A stretch of 64,000 nucleotides of DNA from Thiodiazotropha sp040506195 (GCA_040506195.1 JBEVXH010000012.1:51441-115440); one strand, 5' to 3'; positions 50,922 through 61,103 are shown, counted from the first letter of the stretch. A program made the numbers and translations. The notes: generated by a model from the letters alone, not told the origin.

Positions 50922-52064
50922 TTACACCCCTGGTGAGTGTTGATACTCTTCCGGAATCACTAGCTCATCCGGCAGCTCCGGATATTCCCCGCCCTCGGTT
51001 CGGTAGGCCCTGAGTTGAAAGACGTAGGCCAGCAGTCGAGCGACAGCGAGATAGAGTCCGGCGGGAATGAAGGCATTCAATTCGGTATGGAAATAGATAG
51101 CGCGCGCGAGCATCGGTGACTCCACCACGGGCACCTTGGCCTCAGCACCTACTTCACGGATAGTCATTGCCACCAGGTCAGCGCCCTTCGCCAACAGTTT
51201 CGGTGCGTGCATGGTTTGCGGATCGTATTTTAATGCGACCGCATAGTGAGTCGGGTTGGTGACGATGACATCGGCCTGCGGCACCTCCTGCATCATGCGC
51301 TTTTGCGCCATCTCGCGTTGCAGCTGCCGGATTCTGCTCTTCACCTCGGGCTTGCCTTCGGTCTCCTTCAATTCATCGCGCAGTTCCTGGCGCGTCATTT
51401 TCAGTTGGCGCTTGTGATCCCACAGTTGGAACGGCACATCGATCGCCGCGATAAGAATCAAAGTTGATGTCATGAGGATCACCGACCAGCCGATCAGGCT
51501 ATTCAGTTTTTCCATTGCCTGCGAGATTTCCATACCATGTAAAGCGAGAAATTTATCCAGCGACATCCAGAGCAACAGAACGGTGACACCACCGATAAAG
51601 ATAAACTTGGCCAAAGCTTTCAGCATCTCTACCAGCCCGCGCGCGGAAAAGATGCGCTTCATACCTTTTAACGGGCTCAATTTACTCAGTTTTGGCGCCA
51701 ATGCCTCACTGCTGACGGAAAACCCACCCAGGGCGACAGAACTGAAGATAGCCGCCACCACGACCAAGAGAAAAAACGGTAGCAGCGTCATCAGCATTTG
51801 CAGGAAACGATCACCCAATTGAATCAACATGATGTTGATATCGAAGATCTGCTCCCGGGTCAGAACAAAGCTCTCACTCATCATCTGCGACAAACCGTTG
51901 CCAATGGCATTGCTCATGACAACAAGTGTGGTCACACCAACCATGGTTACCGCCATGCTGTTGAGTTCACGGGAACGGGGAACCTGTCCCTTCCGCTTGG
52001 CATCCAGCAGTCTTTTCGCCGAGGGTTGTTCTGTTTTTTCCTGGCCATTTTCGTTCTCAGCCAT
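50922..52064 (-). CDS. flhB: Flagellar export switch protein FlhB
   Basis: A 380-residue FlhB with four TM helices (~30-50, 90-110, 145-165, 185-210) and the autocleavage site NPTHYAVALKY near residue 265. Cleavage switches export from rod/hook to filament substrates. It starts 4 bases after fliR. Confidence 0.95.
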   Translation of the reverse strand: MAENENGQEKTEQPSAKRLLDAKRKGQVPRSRELNSMAVTMVGVTTLVVMSNAIGNGLSQMMSESFVLTREQIFDINIMLIQLGDRFLQMLMTLLPFFLLVVVAAIFSSVALGGFSVSSEALAPKLSKLSPLKGMKRIFSARGLVEMLKALAKFIFIGGVTVLLLWMSLDKFLALHGMEISQAMEKLNSLIGWSVILMTSTLILIAAIDVPFQLWDHKRQLKMTRQELRDELKETEGKPEVKSRIRQLQREMAQKRMMQEVPQADVIVTNPTHYAVALKYDPQTMHAPKLLAKGADLVAMTIREVGAEAKVPVVESPMLARAIYFHTELNAFIPAGLYLAVARLLAYVFQLRAYRTEGGEYPELPDELVIPEEYQHSPGV

Positions 52065-52067
52065 GAT

Positions 52068-52847
52068 TCACCCCGTCACCCGAAGGGTCGACATCAGATA
52101 CTGAAAGGCCTCATCGAGGAGTTCATTGAAGACACTGAAGACATTCGGCAAGGTGACCCATATCAGGGCAAACCCGAGCAACATGGTAATCGGAAAGCCG
52201 ATCGAAAAGATGTTCAGCTGCGGCGCCGCACGCATCACCACACCCATACCCATATTAACCATCAGCATGGCCCCGACAATGGGTAGCGCAATCAGCAGAC
52301 CGCCGGTGAACAGCCGGCTGCCCCAGGCAACGACTTCAAGCAGCCTGTTTCGAGAGAGGCCATCCATCGCAACCGGCATGGTGTCAAAACTGTCGGCGAT
52401 CAACTCTATCGAAAGAAGATGTCCGTTGAATATCAGGAACAGCAGAGTTGCGAGTATCAGATAGAATTGAGCTACCACCGGGACCTGCACCCCATTTGCC
52501 GGATCGACCATGGAGGCGAAGCCCAGGCCCATGCTATAGGCGATCACTTGTCCTCCGAATACCAGCGCACCGAATACCATCTGCAGGACAAATCCCATCA
52601 TCACGCCAATCAGAATCTGCTGCAATAAAATGATGAAACCGGTATGACTCAGCACATCCGCCTGGGGTTGGGGCGGCAGCGTCGGTGCAATCAGCAAGGT
52701 AATCAGGATCATCATAAAGAGCCGAAACCGCGCCGGTATCTGACGCGAACTGAACAGCGGTATCGCCACCAGCATGGCGCTGATGCGCACCATCGGCCAA
52801 AGATAGGCCGCCAACCAGGTATTGAACTGCGCTTCGTTGAAGATCAT
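52068..52847 (-). CDS. fliR: Flagellar export gate protein FliR
   Basis: A 259-residue membrane protein with about six TM helices, including the conserved DPANGVQVPVVAQF segment. It forms the FliPQR core that threads substrates through the membrane. It lies 45 bases after fliQ in the usual order. Confidence 0.93.
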   Translation of the reverse strand: MIFNEAQFNTWLAAYLWPMVRISAMLVAIPLFSSRQIPARFRLFMMILITLLIAPTLPPQPQADVLSHTGFIILLQQILIGVMMGFVLQMVFGALVFGGQVIAYSMGLGFASMVDPANGVQVPVVAQFYLILATLLFLIFNGHLLSIELIADSFDTMPVAMDGLSRNRLLEVVAWGSRLFTGGLLIALPIVGAMLMVNMGMGVVMRAAPQLNIFSIGFPITMLLGFALIWVTLPNVFSVFNELLDEAFQYLMSTLRVTG

Positions 52848-52892
52848 GATGTTTCCAAAAGTACCTCATAAATACGTTTTGCTATGCAAGGC

Positions 52893-53162
52893 TTAAAAAA
52901 GCAGTTCAGGAATGCTCTCAATCAGATTCATGGAAAAATTCATCAGCAGGTGCAACATCCAGTTGCCCGCGAACATCAGCACCACGCCCACAACCACCAG
53001 CTTGGGAATGAAGGTCAATGTCATCTCGTTGATCTGGGTTGCGGCCTGAAACATGGCGATAATCAAACCCACCGCCAGCGCAGGCAGTAAAACCAATCCG
53101 GCCAGTATGCCAATCACTTCAAGTGCATTTTGTCCAATCGACATTACGGTATCCGGACTCAT
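52893..53162 (-). CDS. fliQ: Flagellar export gate protein FliQ
   Basis: An 89-residue protein with two TM helices joined by a short QAATQINEMTL loop, the size and pattern of FliQ. Four copies assemble around FliP in the gate. Confidence 0.93.
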   Translation of the reverse strand: MSPDTVMSIGQNALEVIGILAGLVLLPALAVGLIIAMFQAATQINEMTLTFIPKLVVVGVVLMFAGNWMLHLLMNFSMNLIESIPELLF

Positions 53163-53174
53163 ATACCCTCCCCC

Positions 53175-53909
53175 TTAGAGCTGGAAACTCGCCGCCAAGG
53201 TACCAAATACCAATGCCCACCCATCGATCAGCACAAACAGCATAATCTTGAACGGCAGGGATATAATCATGGGTGACAGCATCATCATGCCCATCGACAT
53301 CAATATACTGGCTACCACAATGTCGATGATCAGGAACGGTATAAACAGCAGAAAACCGATCTGGAAGCCGGTTTTCAATTCACTGGTGGCAAACGAGGGA
53401 AGCAGCAGACTGAACGGCACATCGTCGGGCTCCGCGAGCTCACTGAAATCACCGATGCGCGCAAACAGTGCCAGGTCATCCTCACGGGTCTGCGCGATCA
53501 TGAATGATTTCACCGGCTCGGAGGCGGCCTGCAGTGCCTGGGTGGCATTCATCTCTTCCGCCAGATAGGGTTGTATCGCCACCTCATTCACCTCGGTGAA
53601 GACCGGCATCATGATGAACAGGGTAAGAAACAGGGCCAATCCGATGAGTATCTGATTCGAGGGTGTGTTCTGGGTGCCCAGGGCCTGCCTGAGTATGGCC
53701 AGGACAATGATGATCCGGGCAAAAGAGGTCATCATCATCAAGGCGCCCGGCAACAGCGTCAGTGCGGTCATGAAGAGCAGGATCTGGATAGTCAGGGTAT
53801 AGGTTTGACCACCCTCGCCATCCGATGCCACCGTAAACGCATCGACACCCGGCGCTGCTTGCAGCAAAGTACTGCTTAAAAGGCCGATTATTAACAGCCA
53901 GGCCCTCAT
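53175..53909 (-). CDS. fliP: Flagellar export gate protein FliP
   Basis: A 244-residue protein with a cleavable signal peptide (~1-19) and four TM helices; hallmarks are MMTSFARIIIVLAILRQALG and PFKIMLFVLIDGW. Five FliP subunits form the gate core. It overlaps fliO by 4 bases. Confidence 0.95.
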   Translation of the reverse strand: MRAWLLIIGLLSSTLLQAAPGVDAFTVASDGEGGQTYTLTIQILLFMTALTLLPGALMMMTSFARIIIVLAILRQALGTQNTPSNQILIGLALFLTLFIMMPVFTEVNEVAIQPYLAEEMNATQALQAASEPVKSFMIAQTREDDLALFARIGDFSELAEPDDVPFSLLLPSFATSELKTGFQIGFLLFIPFLIIDIVVASILMSMGMMMLSPMIISLPFKIMLFVLIDGWALVFGTLAASFQL

Positions 53910-54313
53910 TGCTTCCGCTCCTGACCGCTGCCCTTTTCATTATCCAAATAGTTTTGAAAACCCTGCCCCGATCCTTGCAGGATATGTAGAGTGCGCACTT
54001 GACCCGGCGCCACGCCAAGCAGCAGCCGCTGATTATCGACCTCCACAACGATCACGCGCTCACGGGTTCCTACCGAAGCCCCTCCAACGACTCGCACCAT
54101 TCCCTTTCCGCCCATCGGCATTTGCGCATAGCGCTTAAACAGCCAGGCGCCGCCAATGATGATTCCGAGCACCAATAACAGACCGCCGACAGTACTCAGC
54201 AGGCTGTCGGCACCCAAGGGGGAGACGTTGACGCCCAGCTGTTTCTGCGCAGTATCGGCCGCGTATAGTGAATGGCTGAACAGAATGGTGATGAAGGGCC
54301 AACGGCGCATCAA
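53906..54313 (-). CDS. fliO: Flagellar assembly protein FliO
   Basis: A 135-residue protein with a signal-like N terminus, one TM helix (~40-62, GGLLLVLGIIIGGAWLF) and a small SH3-like cytoplasmic domain. It helps FliP assemble. It overlaps fliN and fliP by 4 bases each. Confidence 0.88.
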   Translation of the reverse strand: MMRRWPFITILFSHSLYAADTAQKQLGVNVSPLGADSLLSTVGGLLLVLGIIIGGAWLFKRYAQMPMGGKGMVRVVGGASVGTRERVIVVEVDNQRLLLGVAPGQVRTLHILQGSGQGFQNYLDNEKGSGQERKQ

Positions 54314-54714
54314 CTGATCCTCTTCACCCGCTCTGAGGGACTGATGATATCGGTCAACCTGAGACCGAACTTCTCGTTCACTACAACAACCTCGCCCTGG
54401 GCGATCAGCGTGCCGTTGACCAATACATCCATCGGCTCACCCGCCAATCGATCCAATTCGACGACAGAACCCTGATTCAATTGCAGCAAGTTGCGGATAT
54501 TAATCTTGGTGCGGCCAATCTCCATTGAGATGGTAACCGGCACATCCAGGATCGCATCCATATTCACGGCATCGTTTCCGGACTCATCCTGCAGTTCATC
54601 GAAAGAGGCTGCGGCAGCCTTATCACCACTTTCGTTATCGACCTGTTCGTCCAGTGCCGCGGCCCATTCATCCGCCAATGCTTCGTTCGGATCACTCGTT
54701 TTCTCTTCACTCAT
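54310..54714 (-). CDS. fliN: Flagellar motor switch protein FliN
   Basis: A 134-residue switch protein with an acidic N-terminal extension (~1-50) and the C-terminal SpoA domain (LDVPVTISMEIGRTKINIRN, VLVNGTLIAQGEVVV). It forms the lower C ring with FliM and binds the export ATPase complex. Confidence 0.94.
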   Translation of the reverse strand: MSEEKTSDPNEALADEWAAALDEQVDNESGDKAAAASFDELQDESGNDAVNMDAILDVPVTISMEIGRTKINIRNLLQLNQGSVVELDRLAGEPMDVLVNGTLIAQGEVVVVNEKFGLRLTDIISPSERVKRIS

Positions 54715-54781
54715 TTTTTACGCCCTCTTGGGGTACCATTCTGCTGTCATTCACAGCTGATTCACCGTATCGGCTATCCAC

Positions 54782-55822
54782 TCATTCGCCATTCGCGTTC
54801 CGCACCGTTTTTCTTTCCATTTCCAGATAATCGTGCAGACCTTTGCGCCGATTCTGTTGAATCCAGTTGTTGATCTTCAAGGCATAATTGCCATCGGCAA
54901 CGCCCAATTTGGCTTTGAAGACAGGAACATCGGCGGCTTCAACATCAACCTCTTCCGGCATCTCGATGGGTATGATGTCCCCCTCTTTCAACTCAGACAG
55001 CTCTTTGACACTTATCTGCACCTCGGTGAGAATGCTGGAGAGTTCAATCTTCGCAGCCAGGATCTCCTCCTTGAGTGAACGTTCCCACCGTTCGTCCCTT
55101 TCACCTCGATCGCTCTGAACGCCCGCATCAAGCAATTCACGTATCGGTTCGAGCATCGAGTACGGCATGCAGACATGGAAATCACCACCGCCACTTTCCA
55201 GATCGACGTGAAAAGATGTCACAACCACCACCTCTGACGGACTCACGATGTTGGCAAACTGAGGGTTGACCTCTGAGCCGCTGTACTCGAAATTAACCTG
55301 GAATACTGGTTTCCAGGCGACTTCCAAGTCCTTGAATGCCCTGTTCAAAAGGAGTTGAACGACCCGGTTTTCCGTCGGTGTGAAGTCGCGTCCTTCGATC
55401 TTGGTATGGAATCGCCCGGATCCGCCAAAATAGTTATCCACGACACTGAATACCAGCTTGGGATCGATCACGAACAACCCTTTTCCCCGGAGTGGCGGTA
55501 CCCGGATCATATTCAGGCTGGTGGGAACAAACAGGCTATGCACAAACTCGGAAAACTTCTGCATCTGGATCCCGGATACTGAGAGATCAGCCGTGCGTCG
55601 AAGCATATTGAAAAGACTGGTACGGAACAGACGCGCAAATCGTTCATTGATCATCTCCAACGTAGGCAGGCGTCCGCGAACGATACGGTCCTGGCTGGTG
55701 AAGTCATAGGAGTTGACACCACCGGCATCGGCCACATCCGTTTCTGTCGCGACATCACCGTTATCGACCCCGTGCAACAGGGCATCGATCTCTTCTTGTG
55801 AAAGTAAGTCGTTGGCGCTCAT
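54782..55822 (-). CDS. fliM: Flagellar motor switch protein FliM
   Basis: A 346-residue FliM: N-terminal CheY-P-binding peptide (LSQEEIDALLHG), a middle CheC-like domain, and a C-terminal SpoA domain (VPVFKAKLGVADGNYALKI). It lies 5 bases after fliL. Confidence 0.95.
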   Translation of the reverse strand: MSANDLLSQEEIDALLHGVDNGDVATETDVADAGGVNSYDFTSQDRIVRGRLPTLEMINERFARLFRTSLFNMLRRTADLSVSGIQMQKFSEFVHSLFVPTSLNMIRVPPLRGKGLFVIDPKLVFSVVDNYFGGSGRFHTKIEGRDFTPTENRVVQLLLNRAFKDLEVAWKPVFQVNFEYSGSEVNPQFANIVSPSEVVVVTSFHVDLESGGGDFHVCMPYSMLEPIRELLDAGVQSDRGERDERWERSLKEEILAAKIELSSILTEVQISVKELSELKEGDIIPIEMPEEVDVEAADVPVFKAKLGVADGNYALKINNWIQQNRRKGLHDYLEMERKTVRNANGE

Positions 55823-55827
55823 GATGA

Positions 55828-56349
55828 TTATTGCATTACAAAACTGGTGAAATAGAGGGCTTCAACTTCCCCGGGCCCCTTTAACTCAGTGACAACCCGA
55901 TTGAGTTCCTTGAGCATCTCCATCTGCAGGCTCTCCTTTGTCTCACGCGCCTTGAGGGCTTTGGCATCCGCACCCGAGAGCAGGTCTAGAAGGTTGTGGC
56001 GAATCATTGGATCATTGTGTTTGATAAATTCGAGCATCTCGTCGGATCGGACCCTGACACTGACTCCGATCTGCAGCAGACTTGGGCGACCCGGCAGGTT
56101 GACGACAAAGGGCGGCTTCAGCTCGATATACCGGGCAGGACTCAGCGGTTCTTCAGTTTCGGCCGCTTGCTCAGACGACGCAGGTTCTTCCTCATCGACC
56201 GCTTCATCGTCCCCCATCAGGAGAAAATAGGCGGCAACACCGCCACCAATCAGTAAAACGGTAACGATTGCAATGATGATAATGAGCTTTGACTTGCCCG
56301 ATTTCTCTTCGCCTAAATCGAGTTCTTCTGCTGCCTGTTCGTCTGCCAT
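55828..56349 (-). CDS. fliL: Flagellar stator-associated protein FliL
   Basis: A 173-residue protein with one TM helix (~23-45) and a periplasmic stomatin-like domain (YIELKPPFVVNLPG). It supports the stator. It is the first gene of the fliLMNOPQR-flhBA run. A sigma-54-type promoter lies 34 bases upstream. Confidence 0.93.
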   Translation of the reverse strand: MADEQAAEELDLGEEKSGKSKLIIIIAIVTVLLIGGGVAAYFLLMGDDEAVDEEEPASSEQAAETEEPLSPARYIELKPPFVVNLPGRPSLLQIGVSVRVRSDEMLEFIKHNDPMIRHNLLDLLSGADAKALKARETKESLQMEMLKELNRVVTELKGPGEVEALYFTSFVMQ

Positions 56350-56382
56350 AATGCCACCCTCAAGATTTACATCCTATTTGAA

Positions 56383-56398
56383 TGCAATATGAATGCCA
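56383..56398 (-). promoter_or_regulatory. Sigma-54 promoter of the fliL operon
   Basis: The minus strand reads TGGCATTCATATTGCA: GG-N10-GC, a near-perfect sigma-54 site. It would start transcription about 23 bases before the fliL ATG, whose ribosome site is GAGGGTGG. In polar flagellates such promoters are activated by FleQ or FleR-like regulators; none is in the window. Confidence 0.7.
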
Positions 56399-56598
56399 CC
56401 CGACAAAAACAAATTAATTCCTTTTTATTCATGCAGTTATAAATAGATCTTTAAATAGAGACAAAATATTGACTCGCCAGAAATCCTGCGCAAGGCAAAA
56501 ATCCGACATGTCCGGTTTCGGCATATGGGCGTCATCCAAGACAGAAATCCATACATGAGTTGAGGACTTTTTAGTAAAATAGCTTTAACAGTAACTGA

Positions 56599-56624
56599 TT
56601 AAGTGCTATTAATTACTCCGATAA
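56599..56624 (+). promoter_or_regulatory. Possible sigma-28 promoter upstream of the HDOD kinase
   Basis: TTAAGTGC, 10 bases, then TCCGATAA resembles the FliA consensus (TAAAGTTT-N11-GCCGATAA). It lies 35 bases before the GTG start of the HDOD-kinase gene. The -10 match is good and the -35 is partial. Confidence 0.4.
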
Positions 56625-56658
56625 CCATCTGTTAATAAATAATATTTTTAGGATTTCC

Positions 56659-58764
56659 GTGCCTACTCAATCGGAGCAAAAGCGACCCATAGGAAGATTC
56701 AGCGATCTTCCCAGCCCGCCAGCAATCCTTATCGAGCTCATCGATAGCTGCAACAACTCCGATGTGAGTTTCAAGCATCTGGCCGAAACGATAGAGAAAG
56801 ACGCTGGAGTCTCTTCCAAGGTCATCACGGCAGCCAACTCACCTTTCTATCGTCAATGGCAGGAGATCAGCGATATCCAGCGACTGTTGGTGGTTCTTGG
56901 TATTCGCAGCGTCAGGACAATCGCCATCAACAGCGCGGTCCAGCAATTTTTCAACCAGCTCAGTAAACAGGCTGGACAAGCCCTTGATGAAATCTGGTTT
57001 CAGTCACTGATATGCGCACAAACAGCAAAGGCATTGGCGGACCTGACCACATACCGGTCACCCGATGAGGCCTATCTTGCGGGACTCCTGCATCGACTGG
57101 GACAGCTGGCTTTACTGCAGGCCTCTCCCGATGAGTACGGGGCCATGCTTGAACAGGGCTTGACAGGGGAGTCACTGGTCAAGGCGGAGATTGAGAAATT
57201 CGACTATTCATCGCCACAGATCGGATCACACATGATAGAAAGCTGGGACCTGCAATCCTTCCTGGCTGACGCAGTGCTCTACCAGCACGAACCTGAAGAT
57301 AATATTCTCGACTGCTCGCACTTGGTAAAACTGGTCAATCTTGCAAGCCACCTCTCCGACAGCAGCGACAAACTGGAAAATGAGGTCCTGGCGCGTGCCG
57401 ATACCCTGTTCGGGCTGAATCAGACAATCGTGGAAGAGTTAATCCAGGATGCCAGGGATAAGGCCGCCAATGCGGCACGAAGTCTTGGCATTACACTGCC
57501 TAGACAGAAAACCGAAAAACAGGCACAAGATCATCGGCAGGCATTGGCGGAACGCATCAAACAGGCGGCCCTATTCGGCGGCGGTTTGGAAGCTATACCG
57601 GAAACACCGGACGTGATCGCCACGATGCAACAGATTCAGCGCGATCTCGATCTGCTCTTCGGCATTCAGCAGGTCTGCTACCTGATACTGAATCAGGATG
57701 GGAAGACGCTAAGCCCGATCAGCCCAACAGCCCATAACAATGCACTGTTGGAAGAAATTACGATTTCCGTTGAATCCGATCGCAGCCTGGCCGCCGCTGC
57801 CTTCAATCAAAAAAGCTCCCGCTATTCACAGGGTGATGAGAATCTGCCGCTGGTGAGTGTCGTGGATCGCCAATTGGCGCGCTTTCTGAACAAAGAAGCC
57901 CTGCTCTACCTGCCGTTGAGCACCCATCAATCCCGGATCGGATTGATCGCCATCGGCATCAACCAGGACCAGTGGAAAGAACTGGACGGGCAACAGCAAC
58001 TGCTCACGCTTTTTGCCGGGGAGGCGGCGGAAATGCTCCAGCGGCAGCAAAACATGCTCTCCCATCAGCAGCAGATGATTGAAGACGAGCGGGCCACTTT
58101 TCATCTCGAGGCGCGAAAAGTCGTACATGAGGCGAATAACCCACTCGGAATCATCAACAACTACCTGCACATTCTCGGCATGAAACTTGGCGAGGATCAT
58201 GAAGCAACCGAAGAACTGAATATTATCAAGGAAGAAATTGCAAGGGTTGGCAAGATCATACTGCGTATTCGCGATATTCCCGATGAACTCGAGCAACAGA
58301 CAAAAAGCGTCGACATCAACCAACTCATACAGGATCTGTACAAATTATTTCAATCCTCGCTGTTTCCCATGCACAATATCTCCACCGAACTTGATCTTGA
58401 CTCGAACCTGCCCCATCTTGTCACACAGCGGGGTCATATCAAGCAGATACTGACCAATTTGATAAAAAATGCAGTCGAAGCCATGCCGGAAGGGGGAAAA
58501 CTAGGTATTGAAACCCGCGCCAATGCCTATATAAACGGCAAAGAACACATTGAAATTCAGATCACTGACGATGGCCCAGGAATAGACAAAGAGATTATGG
58601 ACCAGTTATTCACCCCGGTTACAACCACCAAAGACAATTCCCACTCCGGCTTGGGGCTTACTATCGTTAAAAATCTCATCGATGAGCTTTCCGGCTCCAT
58701 CAACTGTACATCGAATAGCGGTGCAGGTACGCGATTTCAGATCTACCTGCCCAGGATCGGCTAG
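56659..58764 (+). CDS. HDOD-domain histidine kinase
   Basis: A 701-residue cytoplasmic protein starting at GTG. An HDOD domain (~17-215, LPSPPAILIELIDSC...) is followed by a GAF-like region (~320-450) and a C-terminal kinase: HEANNPLGIINNYL (phospho-His), NLIKNAVEAMPEGG, DDGPGID and SGLGLTIVKNLI. It is divergent from fliL. The next gene, 15 bases on, encodes a receiver-GGDEF-EAL protein, most likely its partner. Confidence 0.88.
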   Translation: MPTQSEQKRPIGRFSDLPSPPAILIELIDSCNNSDVSFKHLAETIEKDAGVSSKVITAANSPFYRQWQEISDIQRLLVVLGIRSVRTIAINSAVQQFFNQLSKQAGQALDEIWFQSLICAQTAKALADLTTYRSPDEAYLAGLLHRLGQLALLQASPDEYGAMLEQGLTGESLVKAEIEKFDYSSPQIGSHMIESWDLQSFLADAVLYQHEPEDNILDCSHLVKLVNLASHLSDSSDKLENEVLARADTLFGLNQTIVEELIQDARDKAANAARSLGITLPRQKTEKQAQDHRQALAERIKQAALFGGGLEAIPETPDVIATMQQIQRDLDLLFGIQQVCYLILNQDGKTLSPISPTAHNNALLEEITISVESDRSLAAAAFNQKSSRYSQGDENLPLVSVVDRQLARFLNKEALLYLPLSTHQSRIGLIAIGINQDQWKELDGQQQLLTLFAGEAAEMLQRQQNMLSHQQQMIEDERATFHLEARKVVHEANNPLGIINNYLHILGMKLGEDHEATEELNIIKEEIARVGKIILRIRDIPDELEQQTKSVDINQLIQDLYKLFQSSLFPMHNISTELDLDSNLPHLVTQRGHIKQILTNLIKNAVEAMPEGGKLGIETRANAYINGKEHIEIQITDDGPGIDKEIMDQLFTPVTTTKDNSHSGLGLTIVKNLIDELSGSINCTSNSGAGTRFQIYLPRIG

Positions 58765-58779
58765 TATAAGGAATTCATT

Positions 58780-61044
58780 ATGCATCCATACTATCCGGCA
58801 CCGTGGCGAGGTATTGAAGGCAACTTCGAATCCCTTCCAACAGACATTAAAACTAATCGACCAAAGCGAAGCTATAACGCGCGTATATTGATCGCTGATG
58901 ATGAGCCAAGGGCGCGAGCCAGCCTGAAGGAAATCCTGCGCTTCACAGGTTATGAGACAACACTGGCAGAATGCGGCAGTGAGGCGATCGATCTGCTTAA
59001 CACCGGAACCTTCGACTTGATACTGCTCGACCTGAATATGCCCGATCTCCATGGACACAAGGTGATGGAGCATATCGATGCTTATCAGTTGAATTGCGAT
59101 ATCATCGTCGTTAGCGGCGAAACCACGTTTGACCATGCGACCATGGCACTACGCAAAGGGGCTCAGGACTTTCTGCGTAAACCCTTTGCACCGGACGAGC
59201 TGTTGCGATCTGTCGCCAATATTCTTGAACGTCGCCAGTTGAAGGCATCAAATCAGTCAATACAACTGCGTCTTCAGGAGTCCGAGTCCCTTCACAAGTT
59301 TATCGTCAACAATTCACCCGATATGATCTACCTGCTGGATCATGAGGGCAGATTCGCCTTCATAAATGAGCGTATAAAGTCACTTCTGGGCTACGACCAG
59401 AAAGAAATCATCGGTGAACATTTCAGCAAACTTATTCACACAGAAGATATAGAAAGAGCCCATTTCACATTCAATGAGCGCCGTGCCGGGGACCGCGCCA
59501 CCCGTAGCGCAGAACTGAAGTTGAGCAGTAAGAACAATAACGGCAGCCGTTTTTTCGATTCCGGCACTGTACCGGTCGAGTTGAGTTCGATCGGCATATA
59601 CACAACGAATGATGATAAAACCAAGTCATTCATAGGCACCTATGGTGTTGCACGGGATATCTCCGAACGGAAACAGGCCGAAGAACTCATCAAATATCAG
59701 CTCTACCACGATCTGTTGACCAATTTACCTAACCGCAGCTTGTTCCGTGACCGGTTAAACATGGCCATGGCGCAATCCAAGCGCTCAGGTAAGAAACTGG
59801 CGATCATGTATCTGGACATGGACCGTTTCAAGATCATCAATGACTCACTCGGTCACTATGTGGGTGATGAGTTACTGAAAATGGTTGGCCAACGGCTCCG
59901 CAGTGAGTTGAGAGAAGCCGATACCCTCGCCCGCGTCGGTGGCGACGAATTCAATCTGCTTATACCCGAAATCAATGATATACAGGATGCAAGAAACCTG
60001 GCGGAAAAGATTCTCCGACTGACGCTGGAACCCTTTATCATAAAAAATGAGGAAATATTCATCAGCTTCAGTATCGGCATCTCCATCTATCCCAGTGATG
60101 GTGACACCAAGGACTCATTAATCAAACATGCCGATATTGCGATGTATAAAGTGAAGAATGCCGGAAAGAACGGTTATGCCTTCTATTCAGAGAAGATGAA
60201 GGCTCACTTCTCGCAATCCCTGGATATTGAGAATGGCTTACGCAAAGCTATCTCAACCAATGAACTATGTCTCTACTATCAACCGCAGTTTGATATCAAT
60301 AACGGCTATATGAGGGGTGTTGAGGCACTGGTTCGTTGGAAGCATCCGGAAAAAGGCACAATCCAACCCAATGAATTCATCAGTGTCGCAGAAGAATCCG
60401 GCCTGATCATACCCCTTGGAGAATGGGTGCTGCGAAGGGCGTGCACGGATATAAAACGCTGGATGGAACAGGAAGGTATCTCACTACAGCTTTCGGTAAA
60501 CATCTCAATGCAACAACTTGAGATGGATCAGTTTGTAAATAAAGCACTCAAGATCATCAAGCGGCATCAATTACCGAAAAACACTTTGGAACTGGAGATC
60601 ACCGAACACGCCATTATGCAGGACATGGAGAAAGCGATAGATGCCTTGACCAAGTTATCCCATAAGGGCATACGCATCGCCATCGATGATTTCGGTACCG
60701 GCTACTCATCATTGGGCTATCTACAGAATCTGCCTATCAATACCTTGAAGATCGACCGCTCGTTTGTTCAAGGCATCAAAACCTCCGAAGATAACTCTAT
60801 CATCGACGCGATTATCGCCATGGCCAAGGGACTCAATCTGAACCTGATCGCCGAGGGTGTTGAAAACCAGACCCAAATCGATCATCTCAGCCGAGCTGGT
60901 TGCGGCTTGGCACAAGGATTCTTCTACTCTCACCCAGTACCTGAAGACGAGTTACTCAAGTTTATAAAGTCAAACGGCAATACCAATGGCCAAGACAGCG
61001 GGGACACGATAGTACCCTCTGATCACGATCCGTCTTATCAGTGA
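58780..61044 (+). CDS. REC-PAS-GGDEF-EAL response regulator
   Basis: A 754-residue protein: receiver domain (~37-155; LIADDEPRAR, phospho-Asp in LILLDLNMPD, Lys in LRKPF), PAS domain (~165-305), GGDEF (RVGGDEFNLL, with an READ inhibitory site five residues before) and EAL (EALVRWKHP, DDFGTGYSS). Both catalytic motifs look intact. The ATG has AAGGA upstream. With the HDOD kinase it forms a two-component c-di-GMP switch beside the flagellar genes. Confidence 0.9.
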   Translation: MHPYYPAPWRGIEGNFESLPTDIKTNRPKRSYNARILIADDEPRARASLKEILRFTGYETTLAECGSEAIDLLNTGTFDLILLDLNMPDLHGHKVMEHIDAYQLNCDIIVVSGETTFDHATMALRKGAQDFLRKPFAPDELLRSVANILERRQLKASNQSIQLRLQESESLHKFIVNNSPDMIYLLDHEGRFAFINERIKSLLGYDQKEIIGEHFSKLIHTEDIERAHFTFNERRAGDRATRSAELKLSSKNNNGSRFFDSGTVPVELSSIGIYTTNDDKTKSFIGTYGVARDISERKQAEELIKYQLYHDLLTNLPNRSLFRDRLNMAMAQSKRSGKKLAIMYLDMDRFKIINDSLGHYVGDELLKMVGQRLRSELREADTLARVGGDEFNLLIPEINDIQDARNLAEKILRLTLEPFIIKNEEIFISFSIGISIYPSDGDTKDSLIKHADIAMYKVKNAGKNGYAFYSEKMKAHFSQSLDIENGLRKAISTNELCLYYQPQFDINNGYMRGVEALVRWKHPEKGTIQPNEFISVAEESGLIIPLGEWVLRRACTDIKRWMEQEGISLQLSVNISMQQLEMDQFVNKALKIIKRHQLPKNTLELEITEHAIMQDMEKAIDALTKLSHKGIRIAIDDFGTGYSSLGYLQNLPINTLKIDRSFVQGIKTSEDNSIIDAIIAMAKGLNLNLIAEGVENQTQIDHLSRAGCGLAQGFFYSHPVPEDELLKFIKSNGNTNGQDSGDTIVPSDHDPSYQ

Positions 61045-61082
61045 TGCCAGGGCCTAACACAAAAGAGACGTATGAAATGAGA

Positions 61083-61103
61083 AACCCCGCCTAAGCGGGG
61101 TTC
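61083..61103 (+). terminator. Intrinsic-type hairpin after the GGDEF-EAL gene
   Basis: AACCCCGC-CTAA-GCGGGGTT is a perfect GC-rich stem with a 4-base loop, followed by CTGTTGG. In 61104-61622 I see only an unsupported minus-strand 67-codon frame (61213-61416) that matches nothing I know. Confidence 0.6.

Noticed and set aside
50239..50943. 234-codon plus-strand frame
   Set aside because: Antisense to flhA with low-complexity His/Gln-rich translation and no ribosome site.
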